Below, piece by piece: positions 44,767 through 53,622 of a stretch of 64,000 nt of DNA; within the stretch, counting starts at the first letter, position 1; each line of letters begins with the position of its first letter. The notes below the pieces were generated by a model, which was given only the letters and a program-made list of their open reading frames with translations, was not told the origin of the DNA and ran no database searches. The translations under genes and the position numbers were made by a program. The stretch spans positions 1,646,501-1,710,500 of the forward strand of contig NZ_CP007806.1 of the NCBI RefSeq assembly GCF_000219535.2, given 5' to 3'. Source of the DNA: Brevibacillus laterosporus LMG 15441. GTDB lineage: Bacteria > Bacillota > Bacilli > Brevibacillales > Brevibacillaceae.

Positions 44767-45726
44767 ATGAAACGTTTCATGAATGTAATGATTATTTTTG
44801 TACTATTGTTTGTTTTTGCAGGTTGCAGCCAGAAGGAATCGGCTTCAGTAGCAAGTAAGCAGGAAGGAGCATCCCAACAAGCAGGGGACACTGAGTTTAA
44901 AACGGTAAAAACCTCCCGCGGAGAAGTGAAAATTCCTGTACATCCAAAACGTGTTGTTGACCTTGCTTATGCAACCGAAGAATTATTAATTATGGGGATC
45001 AAGCCTGTGATGTCTACTTCAGGCCCTGATTTGCCGGATTATTTAAAAGGAAAGCTTGACGGAGTAGCGTTAGTTGAAACTAGTTCAGTTAAAGTAGAAG
45101 ACGTAATGGCCTTACAACCAGATTTGATTCTTACAAGCAATCGCACTGAAAAGCTTTACGATCAGCTTACGCAAATTGCACCAACCGTTCAACTGGAAGG
45201 AGACTTTTACACTTGGCGTGAAAGATTCCCGGAAATGGCAAGTATTTTAGGCAAAGAAAAAGAAATGAACGAATGGCTTGCTCAATATGATGCAAAAGCG
45301 AAACAAATTGGGGATGAAATTAAAAAGCAATCGAAGGATGCAACCTTTGCTCTATATGTAACAAACGCTTCCCAATATCGTATCTATGGTAAGGCGCTTT
45401 TAGGAGATGTTTTATTTACTGATCTAGGCTTGCCTATGGCAGAAGGAGCTCCGAAAGAAAAGCTTGTAGAAATCGTATCGCTTGAAAATCTGTATAAGTT
45501 TGATCCAGACTATATTTTCTTAGGATTATACGGTAGCAATCTCGCTGTGGCACAGAAAAAGCTGGATGATATGCAGAAATCGGAGCTTTGGGGTAAGCTA
45601 AAAGCGGTTAAAAATGGACATGTTTATATGCTAGACAACCCTACATGGTCTCTTGGAACCTTCCCGCTTGGAAAAGAGAAAGCGATTGAAATGGTTCGTG
45701 ATCTTGTTTTAAAAAAAAAGAACTAA
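44767..45726 (+). CDS. Iron-siderophore substrate-binding lipoprotein
   Basis: A 319-residue lipoprotein with lipobox VFAGC near residue 20. The mature protein has TSRGEVKIPVHPKRVVDL, VMALQPDLILTSN and the C-terminal AVKNGHVYMLDNPTW of the class III periplasmic-binding fold (PF01497). It captures a ferric siderophore and delivers it to the permease pair. ATG at 44767 follows AAAAAGGAGATC. Third gene of the Fur-regulated operon; ligand unknown. Confidence 0.92.
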   Translation: MKRFMNVMIIFVLLFVFAGCSQKESASVASKQEGASQQAGDTEFKTVKTSRGEVKIPVHPKRVVDLAYATEELLIMGIKPVMSTSGPDLPDYLKGKLDGVALVETSSVKVEDVMALQPDLILTSNRTEKLYDQLTQIAPTVQLEGDFYTWRERFPEMASILGKEKEMNEWLAQYDAKAKQIGDEIKKQSKDATFALYVTNASQYRIYGKALLGDVLFTDLGLPMAEGAPKEKLVEIVSLENLYKFDPDYIFLGLYGSNLAVAQKKLDDMQKSELWGKLKAVKNGHVYMLDNPTWSLGTFPLGKEKAIEMVRDLVLKKKN

Positions 45727-45771
45727 AGAGTTTATTTCATTCAATGAAGCACGATAAAAATATGTGCTAGA

Positions 45772-45813
45772 ACGTAAAGCTACCTTTTCTTTATGGAAGG
45801 TAGCTTTTTACGT
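45772..45813 (+). terminator. Terminator of the siderophore uptake operon
   Basis: ACGTAAAGCTACCTT pairs with AAGGTAGCTTTTTACGT with a two-base bulge in the T-run. Confidence 0.82.
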
Positions 45814-45865
45814 TTCACCATGAAAGAACTGTTGTGAGAACAACAAGAATGAAGGAAGATAGATA

Positions 45866-45931
45866 GTGAATCAAAAGATGATAGGTCTTATTCGTTTTGT
45901 TTCGGCGAAGATACATAAACGCTTAGATTGA
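45866..45931 (+). CDS. Possible 21-residue cationic peptide
   Basis: GTG at 45866 follows AAGGAAG by seven bases and encodes MNQKMIGLIRFVSAKIHKRL followed by D and a stop. It is positively charged, and the spacing of Ile, Leu, Phe and Val would make an amphipathic helix. It lies between two terminators in a 280-base gap with no other gene. Could be a chance frame; no promoter is certain. Confidence 0.25.
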   Translation: MNQKMIGLIRFVSAKIHKRLD

Positions 45932-45960
45932 TAGCTAAAATGATAAAATTGACCAATAGA

Positions 45961-45992
45961 AAAAGCAGTAGGTTATACCTACCGCTTTTTTC
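45961..45992. terminator. Bidirectional terminator downstream of metT
   Basis: AAAAGCAGTAGGT and ACCTACCGCTTTT pair with a two-base mismatch and have T-runs on both strands. Read on the minus strand it lies 100 bases after the metT stop. Confidence 0.78.
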
Positions 45993-46090
45993 ATTCTACG
46001 TATTTCGTTTTCCTGACATTTATTATAACGATATTTTGAAATAAGTAGCATAACTCGTGTGAGTTGCTAGTGATGCAAGGTGAATCACCA

Positions 46091-47440
46091 CTAGGATGTC
46101 TTGAATATAGCTTCTTCTTTCTCATTCAATGGTTTTATGATGCTAGCTTTTTTGGCATTCGATGAAAAACGTGGAAAGTTAATCACGATTGACACGATAC
46201 CGCAAACAGCAACTAGCAATGGATAAAAAGCAAATGGCAATAGTTCGATTGGTGAGAGTGCAGCAAATCCTGCTGCCGTTAACATTTGAGCCCCGTAAGG
46301 AATGATTCCTTGTACGCTGCACGAAAATAAATCTAGTAAGCTTGCAGATTTTCTTGGATCGATTTCATATTGATCTGAAATATTTTTAGCAAGTGGACCT
46401 GCAAAAATAATAGCGATTGTATTGTTAGCTGTACACATATTTGTCAGGCTCACAAGACCAGCAATACCAAATTCTGCGCCTTTTTTTGAGCGAATATTAC
46501 GCGTCAATACATGTAATAGATATTGAATCCCGCCATTATGTTGAATAATCTCAATCATTCCACCAATGAGCATGGTTAGCAATACAAGCTCCATCATTCC
46601 ACTAATCCCTAGTGTCACATTTTTGAAGAATGTGGCAAGTGTGTAGCTTCCATCTATCATTCCGATGACACCTGATAAAACAGTTCCTCCCATTAGAACC
46701 ACAAGTACATTCCAGCCAAGCAAGGCCGCAAGCAGCACTCCTGCATAAGGTAACACTTTGACCCAGTTGAAGGTTCCAACTGTAATATTTGTATGACTTC
46801 CTAATGTAAGCACGATTAATAGGATGCAAGTTAAAATGGCCGCTGGTAATACAATTAAAAAGTTGGTTTTGAATTTATCTTTCATTTCTGTTCCTTGCGT
46901 GCGTACCGCGGCAATTGTCGTATCCGAAATAAATGATAAATTATCTCCGAACATAGCTCCTCCGACAACAGTAGCCATTGTGAATGCAACAGAGATATCA
47001 GTCTGTTGGCTGATTCCTACGGCAATTGGAGCTAATGCAGCAATAGTTCCCATGGATGTCCCCATTGCTAGTGAAATAAATGATCCGATTACAAATAAAC
47101 CAACAACTAGAAGACCCTGAGGCAACACGGAAAGGGCTAGGTTTACGGTAGCTTCAACACTACCCATACCTTTAGCTGTTTGAGAAAACGCACCAGCTAA
47201 TACAAAGATTAATAACATAATAACGATATTTGGATTGCCTGCTCCTTTAGCAAATCGTTCTACCTTTGTGGTAAAACTGTCTTTTCGGTTCATGACTAAT
47301 GCCACCGTACTCGCGATCAAAATAGCAACAATGATAGGTAGCTGATAAAAATCTCCAGTAATAATTCCAGAGCCAATAAACAGTGCTAAAAATATACCAA
47401 GAGGCAATAAAGCCAACGCACTTCCTTTTGTCTGATTCAT
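46091..47440 (-). CDS. metT: NhaC-family transporter, probable methionine transporter MetT
   Basis: A polytopic membrane protein of about 449 residues with about 11 helices of the NhaC/ArsB-type ion transporter superfamily; GTSMGTIAALAPIAVGIS, GGAMFGDNLSFISDTTIAA and TNMCTANNTIAIIFAGPLA are recognisable. On sequence alone it would be called a Na+/H+ antiporter. A SAM-I riboswitch directly upstream points instead to methionine import, as proposed for the S-box-regulated NhaC-type MetT group in comparative genomics. ATG at 47440 follows AGAGAGG by nine bases; three upstream codons open the longer frame. Confidence 0.85.
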   Translation of the reverse strand: MNQTKGSALALLPLGIFLALFIGSGIITGDFYQLPIIVAILIASTVALVMNRKDSFTTKVERFAKGAGNPNIVIMLLIFVLAGAFSQTAKGMGSVEATVNLALSVLPQGLLVVGLFVIGSFISLAMGTSMGTIAALAPIAVGISQQTDISVAFTMATVVGGAMFGDNLSFISDTTIAAVRTQGTEMKDKFKTNFLIVLPAAILTCILLIVLTLGSHTNITVGTFNWVKVLPYAGVLLAALLGWNVLVVLMGGTVLSGVIGMIDGSYTLATFFKNVTLGISGMMELVLLTMLIGGMIEIIQHNGGIQYLLHVLTRNIRSKKGAEFGIAGLVSLTNMCTANNTIAIIFAGPLAKNISDQYEIDPRKSASLLDLFSCSVQGIIPYGAQMLTAAGFAALSPIELLPFAFYPLLVAVCGIVSIVINFPRFSSNAKKASIIKPLNEKEEAIFKTS

Positions 47441-47486
47441 CAATAACACCCTCTCTATTTCTACCTTTTTCTGAGAAAAAATGAAG

Positions 47487-47638
47487 AAGACCTCTTCTCG
47501 TGAGAAGAGGTCTTATATGGGATAAGAATCACTCTTCTCATCTTTCAAGCACATGCTTGCTGGATTTGGCACAGCACTCTAAATACGAGTCCGCTGCCGA
47601 GGCATCAAAGGGCCAGTCCCTCCGCCTCTCTTGATAAG
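47487..47638 (-). promoter_or_regulatory. SAM-I riboswitch (S-box) with terminator
   Basis: Read on the minus strand from 47638: CTTATCAAGAGAGGCGGAGG, GACTGGCCC, TTTGATGCCTCGGCAGC, a variable stem, GTGCCAAATCCAGCA, and GATGAGAAG closing P1 near 47533. This is the S-box order exactly. A strong hairpin follows (47487-47514, AAGACCTCTTCTC with its complement), then a T-rich run: the intrinsic terminator used when SAM is bound. It controls metT, so expression should rise when SAM is low. Confidence 0.95.
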
Positions 47639-47678
47639 AAGGTTTCATATTTTATTCTCGGATGCTTAAGCTTTTTCT

Positions 47679-47707
47679 ACTTTACTCTTTTCTGAGAAAA
47701 ATGTCAA
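47679..47707 (-). promoter_or_regulatory. Sigma-A promoter of the SAM-riboswitch/metT transcript
   Basis: On the minus strand TTGACA (47707-47702), a 17-base spacer and TAAAGT (47684-47679), about 40 bases before the aptamer. Confidence 0.75.
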
Positions 47708-47940
47708 ATATTTTTTAGTGAAACTTAAATTATGCCGAGGATACTACAGCCTAGCTCCATTTTTTATCATCAATAGATTCTTAAGAAAGACTACTCCGCA
47801 TATAGGAATGCTTGTACTTGTAGGTAAGCCGGTAATCCCCGATTCTAGTTGATAGGTTAGCAATAGGAGTAGCAAATGGAAATATCGCCCATCAAACGGT
47901 ATAATAAAAAAAGATGTAATGAAAAAGGGAGTGAATTTGA

Positions 47941-49173
47941 GTGAAGCAGGATATCGTAGAGCGTTTTACAAGATATGTACAGATTGATACACAATCCAAT
48001 GCCCAGAGTCAGACAGTTCCGTCTACACCAGGTCAGCTAGAGCTGGGTAAATTGCTAGTTGAAGAACTAAAGGCGATGGGACTTGCAGAGGTTACGATGG
48101 ATGCAAATGGATATGTCATGGCGACACTCCCTGCAAATACGGATAAGCAGGTTCCCGTGATCGGCTTTTTATCCCATCTAGATACTGCCACGGATTTTAC
48201 AGGCAAAAATGTTAATCCGCAGGTTCACGAAAATTTTGACGGTAAAGCCATTACGCTAAATAAGGAACGGGGCGTTGTTTTATCACCGGAATTATTTCCA
48301 GAGCTACCGTCCTACAAGGGTCACACATTGATTACGACCGATGGGACAACCTTGCTTGGAGCAGATGATAAAGCGGGTATCACTGAAATTATGACCGCCA
48401 TGGATTATTTGCTAAAGCATCCGGAAATTAAACATGGGAAAATTAGGGTGGCGTTCACTCCTGACGAAGAAATCAGTAGAGGGCCGGCTCATTTTGATGT
48501 GGCAGCTTTTGGTGCGAAATTTGCGTACACAATGGATGGAGGGCCACTAGGTGGTTTGGAGTATGAAAGCTTTAACGCCGCAGAACTCAAGCTTACTTTT
48601 AGGGGAGTTAGCACGCATCCTGGAACAGCCAAAAATAAAATGCTAAACGCTAGTAAGCTAGCAATGGAATTCCATGCACAACTTCCTGAAGAAGAGGCGC
48701 CAGAGTACACAGAGGGCTATGAGGGCTTTTACCATCTTAGCTCAATAAACGGTGATGTCGAACAAAGTAAATCTCAATACATTATTAGAGATTTTGATAA
48801 AGATCATTTTCATGCCAAAAAAGAGAAAGTAACAAGCATCGTGAAAAAGATGCAAGAGAAATACGGCGAAGAAAATATCAGCTTTGAACTCAATGATCAA
48901 TACTACAACATGCGCGATAAAATTGAACCGGTTAAGGAAGTTGTTGACATTGCCTATGAAGCGATGAAAAACCTCAATATCGAGCCGGTAATCAGCCCGA
49001 TCCGAGGTGGTACGGATGGCTCTCAATTATCATATATGGGTCTGCCAACGCCAAATATTTTTACTGGTGGGGAAAATTATCACGGTAAATTCGAATATGT
49101 TTCTGTAGATAATATGGAAAAAGCTGTTCAGGTTATTATCGAGATAGCTCGGTTGTTTGAAGAAAAAGCATGA
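47941..49173 (+). CDS. pepT: Peptidase T (tripeptidase)
   Basis: A 410-residue M20 metallopeptidase starting with GTG nine bases after AAGGGAG. Zinc-site motifs are [16 protein letters not shown] and the catalytic TPDEEI, then [11 protein letters not shown] and [15 protein letters not shown]. PepT removes the N-terminal residue of tripeptides in the cytosol. Length is normal. A TATAAT at 47900-47905 with a poor -35 lies upstream. Confidence 0.95.
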   Translation: MKQDIVERFTRYVQIDTQSNAQSQTVPSTPGQLELGKLLVEELKAMGLAEVTMDANGYVMATLPANTDKQVPVIGFLSHLDTATDFTGKNVNPQVHENFDGKAITLNKERGVVLSPELFPELPSYKGHTLITTDGTTLLGADDKAGITEIMTAMDYLLKHPEIKHGKIRVAFTPDEEISRGPAHFDVAAFGAKFAYTMDGGPLGGLEYESFNAAELKLTFRGVSTHPGTAKNKMLNASKLAMEFHAQLPEEEAPEYTEGYEGFYHLSSINGDVEQSKSQYIIRDFDKDHFHAKKEKVTSIVKKMQEKYGEENISFELNDQYYNMRDKIEPVKEVVDIAYEAMKNLNIEPVISPIRGGTDGSQLSYMGLPTPNIFTGGENYHGKFEYVSVDNMEKAVQVIIEIARLFEEKA

Positions 49174-49195
49174 TGAAAGCAAGCTAAAAAGAAAT

Positions 49196-49270
49196 CAAAT
49201 CCCCTTGGAGTCAACAATTATGAAGTTCATGCACGCATGGATTCGTTGTTGTTGAGCAAAGGGGATTTTG
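49196..49270. terminator. Large hairpin between pepT and azlD
   Basis: CAAATCCCCTT (49196-49206) pairs with AAGGGGATTTTG (near 49259-49270), with inner TCAACAA/TTGTTGA complementarity. Bidirectional terminator for converging genes. Confidence 0.7.
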
Positions 49271-49271
49271 T

Positions 49272-49604
49272 TTATAAATATGTACTACATAATCTTAGTA
49301 ATCCCATCAAAATAACGCCGAAAATGACAGTAATGGCAAGGCTTTTCGTCCGCAAAGCTAATAATAGAGTAGGAACTATCGCAATGAGTGTTAGCCAATT
49401 CACTCCGATTGAATCACTGCTTTTATCAATGACACTCTCCACAACGAGGGCTGTGAGAATACAAATAGGTATAAAAGAAAGCCATTTAAGTACAGGGGCA
49501 GGTAATTGTAAGTTACGGACCACTAAAAATGGCAGAATACGCGGAATTACTGTTACAAATGTACAACCGAGTATGAGAAGAAGAATGGATAGATTAAGGC
49601 TCAT
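49272..49604 (-). CDS. azlD: AzlD, branched-chain amino acid transport small subunit
   Basis: A 110-residue membrane protein with four helices, TFVTVIPRILPFLVV and WLSFIPICILTALVVESV being typical of AzlD. With AzlC it forms an exporter or importer of branched-chain amino acids. Its start overlaps the azlC stop by four bases. Confidence 0.9.
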   Translation of the reverse strand: MSLNLSILLLILGCTFVTVIPRILPFLVVRNLQLPAPVLKWLSFIPICILTALVVESVIDKSSDSIGVNWLTLIAIVPTLLLALRTKSLAITVIFGVILMGLLRLCSTYL

Positions 49605-50302
49605 TTATCAGTCACCACCCCAATAGTAGCTACAATAACCGTCGCTAAAATGACTGCAACGTGTGAAGGGACCAGAAAGGATAAAACCAGCATAGCTATG
49701 ATCATATATACAACAAGACTGAGAGAATGCTTGAGCTTTGAAGGCTCCATAGATTGCAATTGCAGGACAAGTAAGGCTACAAACATTGCTGTTAAAGCAA
49801 AATCCAACCCAAATACCATCGGATTCGTAATCCATTTCCCAAGAATAGCTCCTAGCATGCACGATAAGATCCAAATGATATAAGCGGTAAGATTTAGACC
49901 ATTCATCCAGCGATCGTTTATCTGCTCTCCCTTTGTAATCTTATTGATAGCAACACCGAAGGACTCATCTGTAACCAGTGCGCCGATTCCGATGTTTTTT
50001 AATAAAGAATATTTGGTGAAGGAGGGAGCTAGAGTTGCGCTTAATAAAAAGTTGCGTAGGTTTACAATAAAAGTAGTTACAATAATGGCTGAGTAGGGAC
50101 TATTCGCTGCTAATAGGGCACAAATGATAAATTGAGCTGACCCGGCATATACCAAAGCCGATAATAAAGTAATTTCTAAAATGCTCAAGTGAGAAGAGAC
50201 ACCAATTACTCCAGCTGCTAGTCCAATACTAATGTAGCCCAACAAGGTAGGGATACAATCCTTAACGCCTTGGCCGAATGAAGGGGCATTAGCTTCCTTC
50301 AT
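49601..50302 (-). CDS. azlC: AzlC, branched-chain amino acid transport large subunit
   Basis: About 233 residues with around seven helices; AGVIGVSSHLSILEITLLSA, LVYAGSAQF, NLRNFLLSATLAPSF and TDESFGVAINK are AzlC signatures. I prefer the ATG at 50302, with GGAAGAG eight bases upstream, to upstream GTG/ATG candidates. No T-box or other leader is recognised in the 270-base divergent region toward the CPBP gene. Confidence 0.9.
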   Translation of the reverse strand: MKEANAPSFGQGVKDCIPTLLGYISIGLAAGVIGVSSHLSILEITLLSALVYAGSAQFIICALLAANSPYSAIIVTTFIVNLRNFLLSATLAPSFTKYSLLKNIGIGALVTDESFGVAINKITKGEQINDRWMNGLNLTAYIIWILSCMLGAILGKWITNPMVFGLDFALTAMFVALLVLQLQSMEPSKLKHSLSLVVYMIIAMLVLSFLVPSHVAVILATVIVATIGVVTDK

Positions 50303-50574
50303 CCTGGTTTCTCTTCCTATATTCATCTCCAGTGTAACCACTCCTTTGCAGTATTTTTCCCCTTATCTATGGAAGGGAGGTTGTGACTTTAAAAAATATT
50401 AAAACAACATTGTGGTTTTGTTAAAAATTACATTTTATCAAGTATATTAAAAATTAGCAACAATTATATAAAAGATTAGTAAAGCTATGAACGTTTTGTT
50501 CTTCCTTTATAAATTCTTGAGAATTTCTATTTATGATGAATCGTGTTCGTAGAGCTGGAAAGGAAGGATTCATC

Positions 50575-51405
50575 ATGAAAATAAAAGGAATAAAAGCCGC
50601 GATTGTTTATAGTACTCTGGTTCTTGGATTGACCTTGCTTGCTAATGTTACAAAGATTTATTTGCTGATCGGGCTCGTTCAATTATCGCCTATGCTGGTA
50701 TTAGGGCTAATGCTTCTATTTTTTTCAGAACGTAAAACTACAATTCGATCCACTGGAATCGGAAAGCTTGGGAATTGGAAGTGGTACATTCTAGCGGGGG
50801 TCTCAGGTTTACCAATTCTTATCAGCTTTTTAGTGGCTTGGGGAATCGGTTATATTGCGCTCCCAACGGCCGCTTTTTTAAACACCGGAGCTGCTCATTT
50901 TACAGTATTTGAGTATGTTGGTTACATGACAAAAGCATTTTGGAGCCCAGCCATGCTGATCTTAATGGGGATTTTTGCATTCGGTGAAGAAATTGGATGG
51001 AGAGGATACCTACAACCCAAGCTAACGGAAACGTATGGAAGTAAGAGAGCAATTTTGGGAACCTCTATAGTATGGGCATTATTTCATTATCCGTTCTACT
51101 TAAATGGCTATAATGAAGATGGCAATTTTATTGTCACAATACTGCTGTTTACGATTATGATCTTTCCGCTTTCTGTTTTTATAGGGTGGATTCGTTTTGC
51201 AAGCGGTAGTATTTGGCCTGCGGTGCTTAGTCATACCATGATAAATCTTACCAGAAGCTGGTTGGAGCAGTTGTTTACAACAAAAGCAGAGGGATGGACT
51301 TACATAGCTGGAGAATCAGGTATGGTAACGATCATATTGTGGGGGGGTGTGGCCTGGTTCATTTGGCGCAGTTTGTCGCGAACAACAACCTGCACTCCCA
51401 TGTAA
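50575..51405 (+). CDS. CPBP-family intramembrane metalloprotease
   Basis: A 276-residue protein with about eight hydrophobic segments. The CPBP/Rce1-type motifs are present in order: motif 1 FGEEIGWRGYL (E-E-x3-R), motif 2 ALFHYPFYLNG and motif 3 VLSHTMIN. These enzymes cleave within the membrane, and in Gram-positives some confer bacteriocin immunity or process peptides. No bacteriocin gene is visible nearby. ATG at 50575 follows GGAAGGA. Confidence 0.85.
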   Translation: MKIKGIKAAIVYSTLVLGLTLLANVTKIYLLIGLVQLSPMLVLGLMLLFFSERKTTIRSTGIGKLGNWKWYILAGVSGLPILISFLVAWGIGYIALPTAAFLNTGAAHFTVFEYVGYMTKAFWSPAMLILMGIFAFGEEIGWRGYLQPKLTETYGSKRAILGTSIVWALFHYPFYLNGYNEDGNFIVTILLFTIMIFPLSVFIGWIRFASGSIWPAVLSHTMINLTRSWLEQLFTTKAEGWTYIAGESGMVTIILWGGVAWFIWRSLSRTTTCTPM

Positions 51406-51520
51406 CCCATGCTAGCTGGTGCGGTATATAGTATTTTCACCAATTCTATGGTATAAAAAGTGATGTTAAATCCGATAGATAACGTATATACCATTGTTAG
51501 CAGATAAGCAGGTGAATCAA

Positions 51521-53479
51521 ATGAATGCGAGACAAATAGAGATCTTGCGTATTCTATTAACACAATCCGACCAGCATGTATTAGTACAAGAGATAGCAGA
51601 AAAGGTAGGCTGCTCGGAAAAGACGATTCGCAATGATTGTAAAAGAATACAGGACTACCTTAGAGAGCATTCAAATGCCACCTTAATCCGAAAACCGGGA
51701 TTAGGGGTTTTCCTAGAGATAGAAGAGCATGAAAAAGCAAGCTTATTTCACAAATTACACATAGTGAATCATCCAATCAAATATGAATCTGATGAAAAAA
51801 TGATTCTTGAAATAGCATATCAGTTAGTTATGAATGTAAAGCCCATAACTATTCAGGAGCTTGCTTCCAAATACTTTGTCAACAAAGCGGTTATCAAAAA
51901 AAGTTTGGACAAAATTGAAAAGTGGCTAAACGTTTGGGGACTTACGTTGGTCTCTAAGCAAAAAGTAGGTCTAATGATTGAAGGGAACGAAAAAGCCAAA
52001 AGAACTGCATTAGCCCGATTATCACAATTGACCAATAATTCTCAGCTTAGTGACTCATTTATTAAGGAGCAATTTTCATCCCATGAGGTTGAGATTGTCA
52101 AAAATGAATTAAAACAGCTCCAAAAGCGACATTCCTTCTTTTTTACGGATGAAACGCTGGAAGGGTTGATCGTACATGTCCTGCTGATGATTAGGCGAAC
52201 GAAGCTTAAACAGCCTATTACTCTCTCGGAGAAAGAAAGAACCCTTCTACAAGATAAAAAAGAATATGAATGGACTGCTGAATTTCTTACATCACTGGAA
52301 GCTATTTTTGCAGTAAGGTTTCCAGAGGTTGAAATCACTTATCTGGCCTTACACATTTTGGGCGGTAAAATTCGTTACCAGCAAAAGAATGAACCATTGA
52401 AAATAGATGATTTTACTGAAAATAATCCAGTTCTTTCACAGCTTTTGTCACTATTGATTACGCGTATGTCTGAGTTTAATATGATTGAATTTATGAATGA
52501 CCAAGCTTTACTGGACGGCTTGAAGGTTCATTTATATACAACTTTAAATCGCCTTACTTACGATCTCCCTGTATCGAATCCGATGCTAAGTGATATAAAG
52601 AGAATGTATCCGTATATGTTTGATATGGTGCTTTGTGTATTAGAAGAGGTCTATCAATCGCTCTCTCTTTCAATACCTGAGGAGGAAGCAGCTTATCTTG
52701 TGTTACACTTTCAAGCTTCCATTGAGCGCTTTCATAGCAATCGGGAAAAAACAAAGAATGTTGTCATTGTTTGTCATATGGGGATTGGAATGTCTCAACT
52801 GTTACGAACAAAGCTCGAACGGAAATTTATTTCTATTCATATTGTAGCGTGTCTAGCTAAGGCAGATGTAAAAGAGTATCTTGCTAATCATGACGTAGAC
52901 TTTGTTATATCTACTGTTTCGCTGCCTGAAATAAATATCCCTTATATTGTTATTTCTCCGTTATTAGAGGCTACGGAAGAAAAAAGACTAGAGAATTTTA
53001 TTACACAACTGAATGAACCTGTACAGCAGGCACCGAAAGAATCTGTGCTTTTGAAGTTTACCACTCCTTTTTTAGTTTTTTTACATCAGGATGCCAAACA
53101 TCGCTATGAGTTGATTGAAATGCTTGCAACTGTTTTACATGAAAAAGGATTTGTGGAGAAGGAATATACGCATCATGCTATTACCCGGGAAAGAATGTCA
53201 TCGACTAATATTGGTTCAGGTGTCGCTATCCCACATGGTAATCCCAAATTGATTAGACATTCAGCTATTGCGATTGCTACGTTGAAGGAACCAATTGAGT
53301 GGGGATCGGAAAAGGTATCACTCGTCTTCATGCTGGCAGTAAAGAATGACGATCAAGAGGATACGCGACAACTATTCCGGGAATTATCGTTTATCAGTGA
53401 ACAGCCAGCTTTTATTCAAATGCTTATAAAGGAAACAGATAACATGCAATTTCTATCTCATTTTCACCACAGCAAATAA
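51521..53479 (+). CDS. manR: PRD-type transcriptional activator with EIIB/EIIA domains (ManR-like)
   Basis: A 652-residue regulator. Domains in order: winged helix with ILRILLTQSDQHVLVQEIAE and EKTIRNDCKRIQDYL (1-60), second HTH (about 85-150), PRD1 (about 190-285, His in EGLIVHVLL and LALHILG), PRD2 (about 300-400, His in GLKVHLYTT and YLVLHFQAS), an EIIB-like domain with Cys in VVIVCHMGIGMSQ, and an EIIA-like domain with H in GVAIPHGNP. Phosphorylation of these by PTS proteins sets activity. It lies immediately upstream of the PTS permease gene, as manR does with manP in Bacillus. AGGTGA precedes the ATG. Confidence 0.9.
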   Translation: MNARQIEILRILLTQSDQHVLVQEIAEKVGCSEKTIRNDCKRIQDYLREHSNATLIRKPGLGVFLEIEEHEKASLFHKLHIVNHPIKYESDEKMILEIAYQLVMNVKPITIQELASKYFVNKAVIKKSLDKIEKWLNVWGLTLVSKQKVGLMIEGNEKAKRTALARLSQLTNNSQLSDSFIKEQFSSHEVEIVKNELKQLQKRHSFFFTDETLEGLIVHVLLMIRRTKLKQPITLSEKERTLLQDKKEYEWTAEFLTSLEAIFAVRFPEVEITYLALHILGGKIRYQQKNEPLKIDDFTENNPVLSQLLSLLITRMSEFNMIEFMNDQALLDGLKVHLYTTLNRLTYDLPVSNPMLSDIKRMYPYMFDMVLCVLEEVYQSLSLSIPEEEAAYLVLHFQASIERFHSNREKTKNVVIVCHMGIGMSQLLRTKLERKFISIHIVACLAKADVKEYLANHDVDFVISTVSLPEINIPYIVISPLLEATEEKRLENFITQLNEPVQQAPKESVLLKFTTPFLVFLHQDAKHRYELIEMLATVLHEKGFVEKEYTHHAITRERMSSTNIGSGVAIPHGNPKLIRHSAIAIATLKEPIEWGSEKVSLVFMLAVKNDDQEDTRQLFRELSFISEQPAFIQMLIKETDNMQFLSHFHHSK

Positions 53480-53523
53480 AATCTTACATTTTGCTTTGCC
53501 TACTCCAAGGGAAATAAAATCCG

Positions 53524-53546
53524 TTTTTCCGGAAACTACGGAAAAA
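53524..53546. promoter_or_regulatory. Candidate ManR operator
   Basis: TTTTTCCG (53524-53531) and CGGAAAAA (53539-53546) form a perfect 8-bp inverted repeat with a 7-base spacer, directly upstream of the manP promoter, where an activator of this family would bind. Inferred from position and symmetry. Confidence 0.5.
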
Positions 53547-53555
53547 AACTAAACT

Positions 53556-53584
53556 TTTGTCCGATCGATTTCGCAGTATAGTAT
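53556..53584 (+). promoter_or_regulatory. Candidate promoter of the PTS gene
   Basis: TTTGTC (53556-53561), 17-base spacer, TAGTAT (53579-53584). The weak -35 fits an activator-dependent promoter. Confidence 0.45.
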
Positions 53585-53622
53585 ATGTAAGCGATTTCGA
53601 AATAGATAAAGGGGGATTAGTG

